DNA of 11,894 nt, from positions 1-11,894 of the forward strand of contig JAURHT010000060.1 in the NCBI GenBank assembly GCA_030833145.1, read 5' to 3'. Both the position numbers and the translations under genes were made by a program. Below the pieces are notes generated by a model, which was not told the origin of the DNA, did not search any database, and saw only the letters and a list, made by a program, of their open reading frames with translations. The stretch is from Aquirufa sp. (GTDB lineage Bacteria > Bacteroidota > Bacteroidia > Cytophagales > Spirosomataceae). Positions 6,409 to 11,894 of this stretch are shown here, piece by piece (position 1 is the stretch's first letter; every line of letters starts with the position of its first letter).

Positions 6409-7290
6409 ATGTTGAAACGAATTTACTCCAATAAAGGAGTCTTTTTCATGTTGCTCTCCTCGCTTTGCTTCGCGATTATGTCCGCGATCGCCAAAGAAAT
6501 GAGCCACACTTTCAGCTCCATTCAACTCGTCTTTTTTCGAAGCGCGGTAGGATTACCTTTCTTGTTAACGAGTCTATATCGAAAACCGGCCGTCCAAGTG
6601 GGTGGGAAACTCTATTTCATCATCCTCCGAGGACTTTTAGGGGCATTTACCTTGTATTGCCTCTTTTACACGCTGGAACATTTAGGTTTGTCCTTAACGA
6701 ACACCTATGGCCAGGCATTCCCGCTCTTCATCGCGGTTTTTAGCTTCTTTTTATTGCCAAATGAAGGACTTTCCAGCAAACAAGTATTATTTCTACTGAT
6801 CGGATTCTTTGGCATCTTGCTCATTTTTCAACCAGGAAGTGGAGGATCGCTTTGGCATCACAGTACCGGAATCATCTATGCGATGGGAACGGCCTTAGGC
6901 TATTTAGCCATCAAAGAGGCACAAAAGTATTACGATTCCCGCTGGGTCGTCGTTTCCTTCATGGGGGCGGGATTAATCGCATCCACCATTTCACTTCTCA
7001 CGGGAACGCTAGGTGGTTTTGAGAATAGTTTTGTGACGGGTGTTTGGGTGCAGCCTTCTTTAGCGGAATGGATCTGGGCCTTAGTGATGGGACTTTTAGC
7101 CTTAGGCGTTCAATACTTTACCACACAGGCGCTATTAAACGAAAAAGCCAGTGTGGTAGGCGTAGTGGGAAATAGCGCGGTTATTTTTTCTATTGCGATT
7201 GAGGTGGTGTTAGGCCATGGATTACCGGACGTACTGACGTTTCTGGGGATGGGGCTGATTGTGTGGGCGGGGTACAAAATAAGTTCCTAG
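6409..7290 (+). CDS. EamA/DMT-superfamily inner-membrane permease
   Basis: This 293-residue membrane protein has about ten hydrophobic segments (roughly 10-28, 37-55, 67-88, 95-116, 124-141, 150-168, 178-198, 220-240, 247-268, 273-290). They are arranged as two EamA five-helix halves, the usual drug/metabolite transporter fold. Typical family stretches are the conserved first helix with FAIMSAIAKEM, FFRSAVGLP at about 42-50, and the second-half helix VVGNSAVIFSIAIEVVLGH at about 252-270. The substrate cannot be read from sequence; relatives export amino acids, purines or other metabolites. The gene is single, divergent from ridA across a 60-base spacer, and ends in a convergent spacer with a repeat element and a terminator. 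An in-frame ATG at 6448 would remove part of the first helix, so 6409 is preferred. Confidence 0.9.
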   Translation: MLKRIYSNKGVFFMLLSSLCFAIMSAIAKEMSHTFSSIQLVFFRSAVGLPFLLTSLYRKPAVQVGGKLYFIILRGLLGAFTLYCLFYTLEHLGLSLTNTYGQAFPLFIAVFSFFLLPNEGLSSKQVLFLLIGFFGILLIFQPGSGGSLWHHSTGIIYAMGTALGYLAIKEAQKYYDSRWVVVSFMGAGLIASTISLLTGTLGGFENSFVTGVWVQPSLAEWIWALVMGLLALGVQYFTTQALLNEKASVVGVVGNSAVIFSIAIEVVLGHGLPDVLTFLGMGLIVWAGYKISS

Positions 7291-7301
7291 CCCAACTTCT
7301 T

Positions 7302-7426
7302 AAAGCACAAAGAATAAAGCATAAAGAATAGAGTAGGAATCCGCTTCGCGGATGAACTCCAGAAAAATCCTTCACGAACTCATCGCCGGAGGCGATACCA
7401 CCTCTATGCTTTATGCTTTATGCTTT
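7302..7426. repeat. Palindromic heptad/hairpin repeat element, copy 2
   Basis: This is the second copy of the element at 1634-1800. The left arm has four AAAGCAT-type heptads (7302-7329) and the right arm has three inverted ones ending at 7426. Bases 7309-7333 pair with 7402-7426 with 23 of 25 matching. Internal hairpins are ATCCGCTTCGCGGAT at 7339-7353, identical to copy 1, and ATCGCCGGAGGCGAT at 7382-7396, starting 43 bases apart exactly as in copy 1. It begins 11 bases after the permease stop and, like copy 1, is followed by a Rho-independent terminator. Heptad number differs between copies, as expected from tandem-repeat slippage. Confidence 0.85.
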
Positions 7427-7444
7427 AAAAAATAAGCTTTAAAC

Positions 7445-7477
7445 AAAAAACGGGACCTTGTAGGGTCCCGTTTTTTT
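7445..7477. terminator. Bidirectional Rho-independent terminator between the permease and DAHP synthase genes
   Basis: A perfect seven-pair stem, CGGGACC at 7451-7457 with GGTCCCG at 7464-7470, has a six-base loop. A6 lies before it and T7 after it, so it can serve both converging genes. It lies 18 bases from the DAHP synthase stop. Confidence 0.93.
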
Positions 7478-7495
7478 AATATTAAAATCTAGAGT

Positions 7496-8590
7496 TTATG
7501 CTGTCGCATTATTCATCACTTCCGTTTGCTTACGGATAGACTCTAAGTGAACTAATTTGAATAGTTCTTCTACGAATTCTGGATATAAAGCTAAACCTTT
7601 CGCTTGGTTTGCACGGTCGTTGTGTAATTGCTTCCAACGATCTAATTGCAATACCGCTACGTTGTTATCACGCTTGTATTCACCTAATTTCTCTACTACT
7701 GACATACGAGCAGCAAGAACTTCTAAAAGTTCACGGTCGATGTTGTCGATTTTCTCACGAAGACCTGCTAATTCATCAGAGAAGTCAGCGCCGTAGCTTG
7801 CGTTGCGAACTTCTAGGTCACGTAACATTTCGCCTAATTTCTCAGGAGTTACTTGTTGTGAAGCATCTGACCAAGCTGCATCTGGATCGCGGTGAGTTTC
7901 GATGATCATACCATCGTAGTTCAAATCCAAAATACGTTGAGACAATTCCATCAATAAAGCACGCTTTCCAGCCATGTGAGATGGATCACCGATTAAAGGC
8001 ATTTGAGGGAACAAACGCTTTAATTCTACTGCCATCGCCCACATAGGTGAGTTACGGTACTTTGTTTCTTGTGCATTCGAGAAACCACGGTGAATAGCAC
8101 CTAATTTCTTGATGCCCGATCCTTGAAGACGCTCAAAAGCACCTACCCAAAGAGCTAAATCTGGATTCACTGGATTCTTTACTAATACAGGAACGTCTAC
8201 TCCTTTCAAAGCATCCGCTAAATCTTGTACGTTAAAAGGGTTAACCGTTGTACGAGCACCGATCCATAAAACATCAACGCCGTATTTCAAGGCCAATTCG
8301 ATGTGCTCTGGTGTAGCTACTTCAATCGCTAATGGTAATCCTGTTTCTTTCTTTGCTTCTACTAACCATTTCAAAGCTGGTTCTCCCATCCCTTCAAAAC
8401 TGCCTGGACGTGTACGAGGTTTCCAAACACCCGCTCTCATAATGTGAGCATAACCCTCCGCTTTAATACGGCGAGCGGTTTCTAATACTTGCTCTTCTGT
8501 CTCAGCTGAACAGGGACCCGCGATGATCAAGGGTTTGCCGTTCGTCTGAATCCAGTCCTGCATCGGTACAATGTCTAAATTGGCATTCAT
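7496..8590 (-). CDS. Bifunctional DAHP synthase / chorismate mutase
   Basis: The 364-residue fusion has an N-terminal type I-beta (KDOPS-like) DAHP synthase, condensing phosphoenolpyruvate with erythrose 4-phosphate as the first shikimate step. Its C-terminal AroQ-type chorismate mutase converts chorismate to prephenate. Synthase motifs are AGPCSAE (24-30, with metal-ligand Cys27), the KPRTRPGSFEG loop (57-67), IGARTT (110-115), LVKNP (136-140), GDPSH (201-205) and ETHRDPD (231-237). The mutase domain (about 274-355) retains the catalytic basic residues Arg278, Arg295 and Lys306, spaced 17 and 11 residues apart as in E. coli AroQ (Arg11, Arg28, Lys39). In such fusions the mutase domain commonly also mediates feedback inhibition. 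This architecture is typical of Bacteroidetes. The gene is a single-gene unit, divergent from the proline dehydrogenase gene; no leader peptide or riboswitch is evident upstream. Confidence 0.95.
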   Translation of the reverse strand: MNANLDIVPMQDWIQTNGKPLIIAGPCSAETEEQVLETARRIKAEGYAHIMRAGVWKPRTRPGSFEGMGEPALKWLVEAKKETGLPLAIEVATPEHIELALKYGVDVLWIGARTTVNPFNVQDLADALKGVDVPVLVKNPVNPDLALWVGAFERLQGSGIKKLGAIHRGFSNAQETKYRNSPMWAMAVELKRLFPQMPLIGDPSHMAGKRALLMELSQRILDLNYDGMIIETHRDPDAAWSDASQQVTPEKLGEMLRDLEVRNASYGADFSDELAGLREKIDNIDRELLEVLAARMSVVEKLGEYKRDNNVAVLQLDRWKQLHNDRANQAKGLALYPEFVEELFKLVHLESIRKQTEVMNNATA

Positions 8591-8670
8591 AATAATCTGA
8601 CGGTTAACGAGGACTTCCGTCCCCTATTGATTTGTTTATTTATTTCTTAAGCAATCGATAATAATTCACT

Positions 8671-8678
8671 TATATTTG
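8671..8678 (+). promoter_or_regulatory. Candidate -7 promoter element of the proline dehydrogenase operon
   Basis: TATATTTG matches TAnnTTTG exactly and lies 18 bases before the ATG at 8697, which would give a leader of only about 10-13 bases. The TTG inside it (8676-8678) is in frame with the gene, so an automatic caller could take it for a start codon. No well-spaced -33 TTG is visible. Confidence 0.45.
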
Positions 8679-8696
8679 CAACAATTTTTCGCACAA

Positions 8697-9896
8697 ATGA
8701 CAAAAAAATCATCAACACCATCCTCTACTAGTTTATCTTTTGAGGATACTAAAATAGCCTTCGCTTCGAAAGACAATTTTCAGTTGAAGAAGTCCTATTG
8801 GATTTTCGCCACAATGAACCAAAATTGGCTCGTAAATTTAGGCACTTTTTTCATCAAATTATTTCTTTTCCTGCATTTTCCGGTTAAAAAAGTCATAAAA
8901 AGTACCATTTTCTCTCAATTTTGTGGTGGAGAAACCATAGATGGCTGTGAATCAACGATTCAAGAACTTGAAAAAGCGAAAATCGGGACAATTCTGGATT
9001 ACTCAGTGGAGGGAGAAGAAAGCGAAAAATCATTCCAAAAAACCAAAGAAGAAATCCTAAAAACCATCCGTAAATCTGCTGAAAATCCGGCCATACCTTT
9101 CGCTGTTTTCAAAGTAACAGGCATCTTCCAATCGGAACTTTTGGAAAAAGCACAAACCGAAGCGGAATTAAACGAAGAGGAGCAGGAATTATTCGACCAC
9201 AGCAAAGACCTATTAATCGAAATTTGTGCGTTAGCTTATGAGCTAAACGTTCGCCTTTTCATCGATGCAGAGGAGAGCTGGATCCAAACATCCATCGACC
9301 AGTTGACCTATGAAATGATGGCGAAATACAATCATAAAACAGCCATCATCTACAATACTTTCCAAATGTACCGCCACGATATGCTTGCGAATTTAACGGA
9401 GGCCATTGCGACAGCGGAGGAAAAGAAGTATTATTTAGGAGTAAAATTAGTGCGCGGAGCCTATTTGGAAAAAGAACGCCAAAAAGCACATGAGGATGAG
9501 TATTCTGAGCCTCTACACGTTTGCAAGGAAGATACGGATCGCGATTATGATTTAGGAGTTGAATTATGCTTAAAACACGTGGAGCGCGTACATTTCTGCA
9601 TGGGAACTCACAATGAGGCGAGCTGTTTGCGTTTGTGTGATGCCATGAATGCCTTACAAATTCCGAGCAATCATCCGAATATCTATTTTGCCCAATTACT
9701 TGGGATGTCAGACAACATCTCCTATAACTTAGCAGCCTCAGGATATAATGTGGCTAAATACGTGCCTTATGGGCCTGTGGACGCCGTTATGCCTTACTTA
9801 TTTAGACGGGCAGAGGAAAACAGTTCGATTGCAGGTCAAACTTCCCGTGAATTTGCCCTATTACAAAAAGAAGTAAACCGCCGAAACAACGCATGA
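8697..9896 (+). CDS. Proline dehydrogenase (monofunctional PRODH)
   Basis: The 399-residue protein is the FAD-dependent PRODH that oxidises proline to pyrroline-5-carboxylate and passes electrons to the quinone pool at the inner membrane. The beta/alpha-barrel motifs are present: LFIDAEESW (187-195), YNTFQMYRHDML (219-230), GVKLVRGAYLEKER (248-261), CMGTHNEAS (301-309), VAKYVPYGPV (352-361) and the proline-carboxylate site LFRRAEENSS (368-377). There is no P5C dehydrogenase domain, so this is not PutA. A hydrophobic patch at about 45-62 may help membrane association. I chose the ATG at 8697; an in-frame TTG at 8676 would add seven residues but lies inside the likely -7 promoter element. The stop overlaps the start of lspA by four bases (ATGA), so translation is coupled. 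Confidence 0.93.
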   Translation: MTKKSSTPSSTSLSFEDTKIAFASKDNFQLKKSYWIFATMNQNWLVNLGTFFIKLFLFLHFPVKKVIKSTIFSQFCGGETIDGCESTIQELEKAKIGTILDYSVEGEESEKSFQKTKEEILKTIRKSAENPAIPFAVFKVTGIFQSELLEKAQTEAELNEEEQELFDHSKDLLIEICALAYELNVRLFIDAEESWIQTSIDQLTYEMMAKYNHKTAIIYNTFQMYRHDMLANLTEAIATAEEKKYYLGVKLVRGAYLEKERQKAHEDEYSEPLHVCKEDTDRDYDLGVELCLKHVERVHFCMGTHNEASCLRLCDAMNALQIPSNHPNIYFAQLLGMSDNISYNLAASGYNVAKYVPYGPVDAVMPYLFRRAEENSSIAGQTSREFALLQKEVNRRNNA

Positions 9897-10468
9897 AAAA
9901 CTACCGCTATTTCTTATTAAGCATCTTGATTATTGCCCTCGATCAGGGGATTAAAATAGCCGTTCACACTTGGATGGAGCCAGGATATTTTGGCCAAATA
10001 GCACTCATTGGAGATTTCTTCAAATTACATTATACCTTAAATCCAGGAATGGCTTTTGGGATTCAGATAGGCTCTATCTGGGGTAAGCTTATGCTGACTA
10101 GCTTCCGCATTGTGGCTATGTTCGGAATTGGTTATTACCTGCATTCTTTGACTGTCAAAAACAGTCCTACGGGCTTATTGATTTCTGTCGCCTTGATTTT
10201 AGGAGGCGCTATTGGCAACTTAATTGATTCCGTTTTCTACGGAGTTTGGTTTAATAATGCGCCTGCCGGAGCACCAATGAGCTGGTTCCATGGCCAAGTG
10301 ATTGATATGTTCTTTGCTGACTTTTATGAGGGGACGTTACCTTCTTGGATTCCACTTTGGGGAGGATCTTATTATTCCACACCCATCTTTAATTTCGCAG
10401 ATGCGGCCATATTTTGTGGGGTAATGGCTATCTTGTTTTTCCAAAACAAGTTTCTAATCAAGGAATAA
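9893..10468 (+). CDS. lspA: Lipoprotein signal peptidase (signal peptidase II)
   Basis: This 191-residue inner-membrane aspartyl protease cleaves signal peptides from diacylated prolipoproteins. Four hydrophobic helices are seen at about 6-24, 66-84, 94-112 and 168-186. Conserved blocks are LDQGIK (16-21), YTLNPGMAFG (47-56), GGAIGNLIDSVFYG (104-117), and the catalytic Asp pair: Asp138 in HGQVIDMFF and Asp170 in IFNFADAAIF. Compared with the roughly 160-residue proteobacterial enzymes it is longer: an extra stretch (about 118-133, WFNNAPAGAPMSWF) precedes the first catalytic Asp, and another (about 142-163) lies between the two. Both are familiar from Bacteroidetes LspA. It overlaps the proline dehydrogenase gene by four bases and is followed after four bases by a TauE/SafE gene, forming one operon. 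Confidence 0.95.
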   Translation: MKNYRYFLLSILIIALDQGIKIAVHTWMEPGYFGQIALIGDFFKLHYTLNPGMAFGIQIGSIWGKLMLTSFRIVAMFGIGYYLHSLTVKNSPTGLLISVALILGGAIGNLIDSVFYGVWFNNAPAGAPMSWFHGQVIDMFFADFYEGTLPSWIPLWGGSYYSTPIFNFADAAIFCGVMAILFFQNKFLIKE

Positions 10469-10472
10469 CAAA

Positions 10473-11204
10473 ATGAACCAAGGCTTCTATCTCTTCTTTT
10501 TATTAGCCTTGTTAGCGGAGATTATTGGAACCATCAGTGGATTTGGCTCCTCTATCCTATTCGTGCCCTTAGCCTCAGTTTTTATTGATTTTAAGCTAGT
10601 CTTAGGCATCACAGCGGTCTTCCATGTGTTCAGTAACTTATCGAAGATTTTTCTGTTCCAAAAAGGGATCCATAAAAACATCGCCCTCAAACTGGGCATA
10701 CCCGCTGTGGCATTCGTCGTACTAGGAGCCTACCTTACCTCCATCATACCCCAGAAGGAAATCGAACTGAGTATGAACCTGATTATCCTCGCATTGACGC
10801 TGTTCCTGATTTCGGGTGCCGGAAAAAAGATCAAGCAAACGAATTTCAATCTCTATACGGGTGGGGTAATATCTGGCTTTATGGCAGGTTTGATAGGCAC
10901 AGGGGGAGCGATCAGAGGAATTACACTGGCCGCTTTTGGCTTAGAAAAAGATATTTTCATTGCTACTTCAGCCCTCATTGATTTAGGGGTGGATTCGAGT
11001 AGAGCTATTGTCTATATTTTGCAAGGTTATTTTACACAAGAACACCTCATTCTCATCCCATTTTTAATCGTCATTGCTATTGTAGGCTCTTATCTGGGTA
11101 AAAAGATTTTGGCCTTTATACCGGAGAAATATTTCCATTATGTTGTCTTAGGCGTGATCGGAGCTATATCGATACTGCAAACAATCCAGTATTTTAGGGC
11201 ATAA
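10473..11204 (+). CDS. TauE/SafE-family (DUF81) membrane permease
   Basis: This 243-residue protein has about seven or eight hydrophobic segments and the two-fold repeat typical of the TauE/SafE family. The first-half motif is ISGFGSSILFVPL (21-33) and the second-half counterpart is GFMAGLIGTGGAIRG (135-149). Family members are proposed exporters of sulfite, sulfoacetate and other organosulfur or small anions. The substrate here is not decidable. It begins four bases after the lspA stop and is the last gene of the proline dehydrogenase-lspA operon; its stop codon abuts the A-tract of a terminator. No sulfur-metabolism genes are nearby to support a sulfite role. Confidence 0.88.
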   Translation: MNQGFYLFFLLALLAEIIGTISGFGSSILFVPLASVFIDFKLVLGITAVFHVFSNLSKIFLFQKGIHKNIALKLGIPAVAFVVLGAYLTSIIPQKEIELSMNLIILALTLFLISGAGKKIKQTNFNLYTGGVISGFMAGLIGTGGAIRGITLAAFGLEKDIFIATSALIDLGVDSSRAIVYILQGYFTQEHLILIPFLIVIAIVGSYLGKKILAFIPEKYFHYVVLGVIGAISILQTIQYFRA

Positions 11205-11206
11205 AA

Positions 11207-11234
11207 AAAGCCCGATCGTTTCCGATCAGGCTTT
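11207..11234. terminator. Shared Rho-independent terminator between the TauE/SafE and ompH/skp genes
   Basis: The left arm at 11207-11218 (AAAGCCCGATCG) pairs with the right arm at 11223-11234 (CGATCAGGCTTT) with a single C-A mismatch and a four-base loop. Read on the minus strand the stem is followed by an uninterrupted T7, so it is strongest for the ompH/skp gene. On the plus strand the T-tract is broken by a C. Confidence 0.88.
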
Positions 11235-11256
11235 CTTCCATAACGTAAAGAATTAA

Positions 11257-11865
11257 TTACTTCTTAGGAGCTGCTGGCTTCGCTGCTGGAGCTGCTACTG
11301 GAGCCGCTGCCGCTGGAGCTGGTGCACCTGCTGGACGTGGAGTAATTCCCATTTTCTTCAATACTAAGTCAGAAATATCTGCCTCCGCTGGGAAGTGCAA
11401 TAAAACAGGGTTAGCACCTGTACCTGGCTCGTAGTTGTTGAATACGAATGTGTAGGCATTTTCGTTAGCCACTGCGTGCATATTTTCTTCAATCTTCTTA
11501 ACGATAGGTTGTAACAATTGAGCTTGCTTCTTTTGGATAGAAGTTTGCGCATTTTGTTGGAACTCTTGGATCGAAGTTTGCAAGTTCTGTAATTCCTTTT
11601 CTTTGTCTTGCTTGATGATGTCAGACGTGTTTGCTGGCATTTTCTCGTAAACAGCAGCCTTATCTTGGAAATCTTTGATTTTCGCTTGAATCAATGTTTG
11701 GTATTGCTTCTCTGTGTTCTTCAAATCTTCCTCTACTTGCTTAGCCTCAGGCATTTGGCTATAGATTTTCTCTTGGTAGATGAATCCGATTTTTACTTGA
11801 GCCGTAGCAGGCAAAGCAGCTAATCCGAAAAGTAGGCCTGCGGCCAAAATAAACTTGTTTTTCAT
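11257..11865 (-). CDS. OmpH/Skp-family periplasmic chaperone
   Basis: The 202-residue protein is an OmpH/Skp-type chaperone, expected to hold unfolded outer-membrane proteins in the periplasm on their way to the BAM complex. A signal peptide spans 1-22 (basic MKNK, hydrophobic core, cleavage after ATA before Gln23). The mature start VKIGFIYQEKI resembles the first strand of Skp. A long charged, Gln-rich helical stretch at about 36-130 would form the coiled-coil tentacles, and FVFNN plus the DISDLVLKKMGI end (164-174) rebuild the body domain. The last 28 residues are an Ala/Pro-rich low-complexity tail (about 175-202), absent from E. coli Skp. Only 29 bases upstream are visible, so I cannot see whether bamA or a second ompH paralogue precedes it, as is common in Bacteroidetes. 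Confidence 0.92.
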   Translation of the reverse strand: MKNKFILAAGLLFGLAALPATAQVKIGFIYQEKIYSQMPEAKQVEEDLKNTEKQYQTLIQAKIKDFQDKAAVYEKMPANTSDIIKQDKEKELQNLQTSIQEFQQNAQTSIQKKQAQLLQPIVKKIEENMHAVANENAYTFVFNNYEPGTGANPVLLHFPAEADISDLVLKKMGITPRPAGAPAPAAAAPVAAPAAKPAAPKK

Positions 11866-11894
11866 GTGTATTAATAATTTGTTTGTGTTCTCTG

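Noticed and set aside
7557..7905. Plus-strand ORFs inside the DAHP synthase gene
   Set aside because: They are overlapping-frame shadows of a strongly conserved enzyme, with compositions unlike real proteins.
8601..8630. Attenuator or riboswitch in the DAHP synthase leader
   Set aside because: Only a four-pair hairpin (GGAC-TTCC-GTCC, 8611-8622) is visible; there is no leader peptide, alternative stem or T-tract.
8676..8696. Use of TTG at 8676 as the proline dehydrogenase start
   Set aside because: The TTG lies inside an exact -7 promoter element and an ATG follows in frame at 8697.

Overview
The window reads as chromosomal DNA of a Bacteroidetes (Bacteroidota) bacterium, most likely a Cytophagales/Spirosomaceae-type organism. 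The evidence is: a DAHP synthase fused to a C-terminal chorismate mutase, a Bacteroidetes-style LspA with an insert before its catalytic Asp, an OmpH/Skp protein with a long Ala/Pro tail, moderate GC, almost no Shine-Dalgarno sequences, and several matches to the Bacteroidetes promoter element TAnnTTTG. The genus is not determined from sequence alone.

Layout: genes alternate in direction. (1) 1-1629: an HtrA/DegP-like periplasmic serine protease (+) behind a candidate promoter. (2) 1630-1869: convergent spacer with a structured heptad/hairpin repeat element and a bidirectional terminator. (3) 1870-3991: pdhB (-) and aroB (+), divergent, with back-to-back TAATTTTG promoter elements. (4) 4003-6348 (-): a tight cluster ridA - gltX - 60-aa orphan ORF - gatC. 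(5) 6409-7290: a ten-helix EamA/DMT permease (+). (6) 7291-7495: a second copy of the repeat element plus another terminator. (7) 7496-8590: DAHP synthase/chorismate mutase (-). (8) 8697-11204 (+): a three-gene operon of proline dehydrogenase, signal peptidase II (lspA) and a TauE/SafE permease, closed by a terminator shared with (9) an OmpH/Skp chaperone gene (-) at 11257-11865.

Functionally this is mostly core metabolism and envelope maintenance. AroB and the DAHP synthase fusion are the first two shikimate-pathway enzymes, although they are in separate transcription units. GltX and GatC both serve glutamyl/glutaminyl-tRNA formation and share a transcript with a Rid deaminase. HtrA, LspA and Skp all act in the envelope. 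I saw no CRISPR array, transposase, phage gene, tRNA or rRNA.

The most unusual content is non-coding. Two copies of a palindromic element lie about 5.6 kb apart, each in a convergent spacer just before a terminator. Inverted arms of AAAGCAT-type heptads flank two internal hairpins at identical spacing, and one hairpin stem carries a compensatory base-pair change between copies. The second item worth a look is the 60-aa protein coupled between gltX and gatC.
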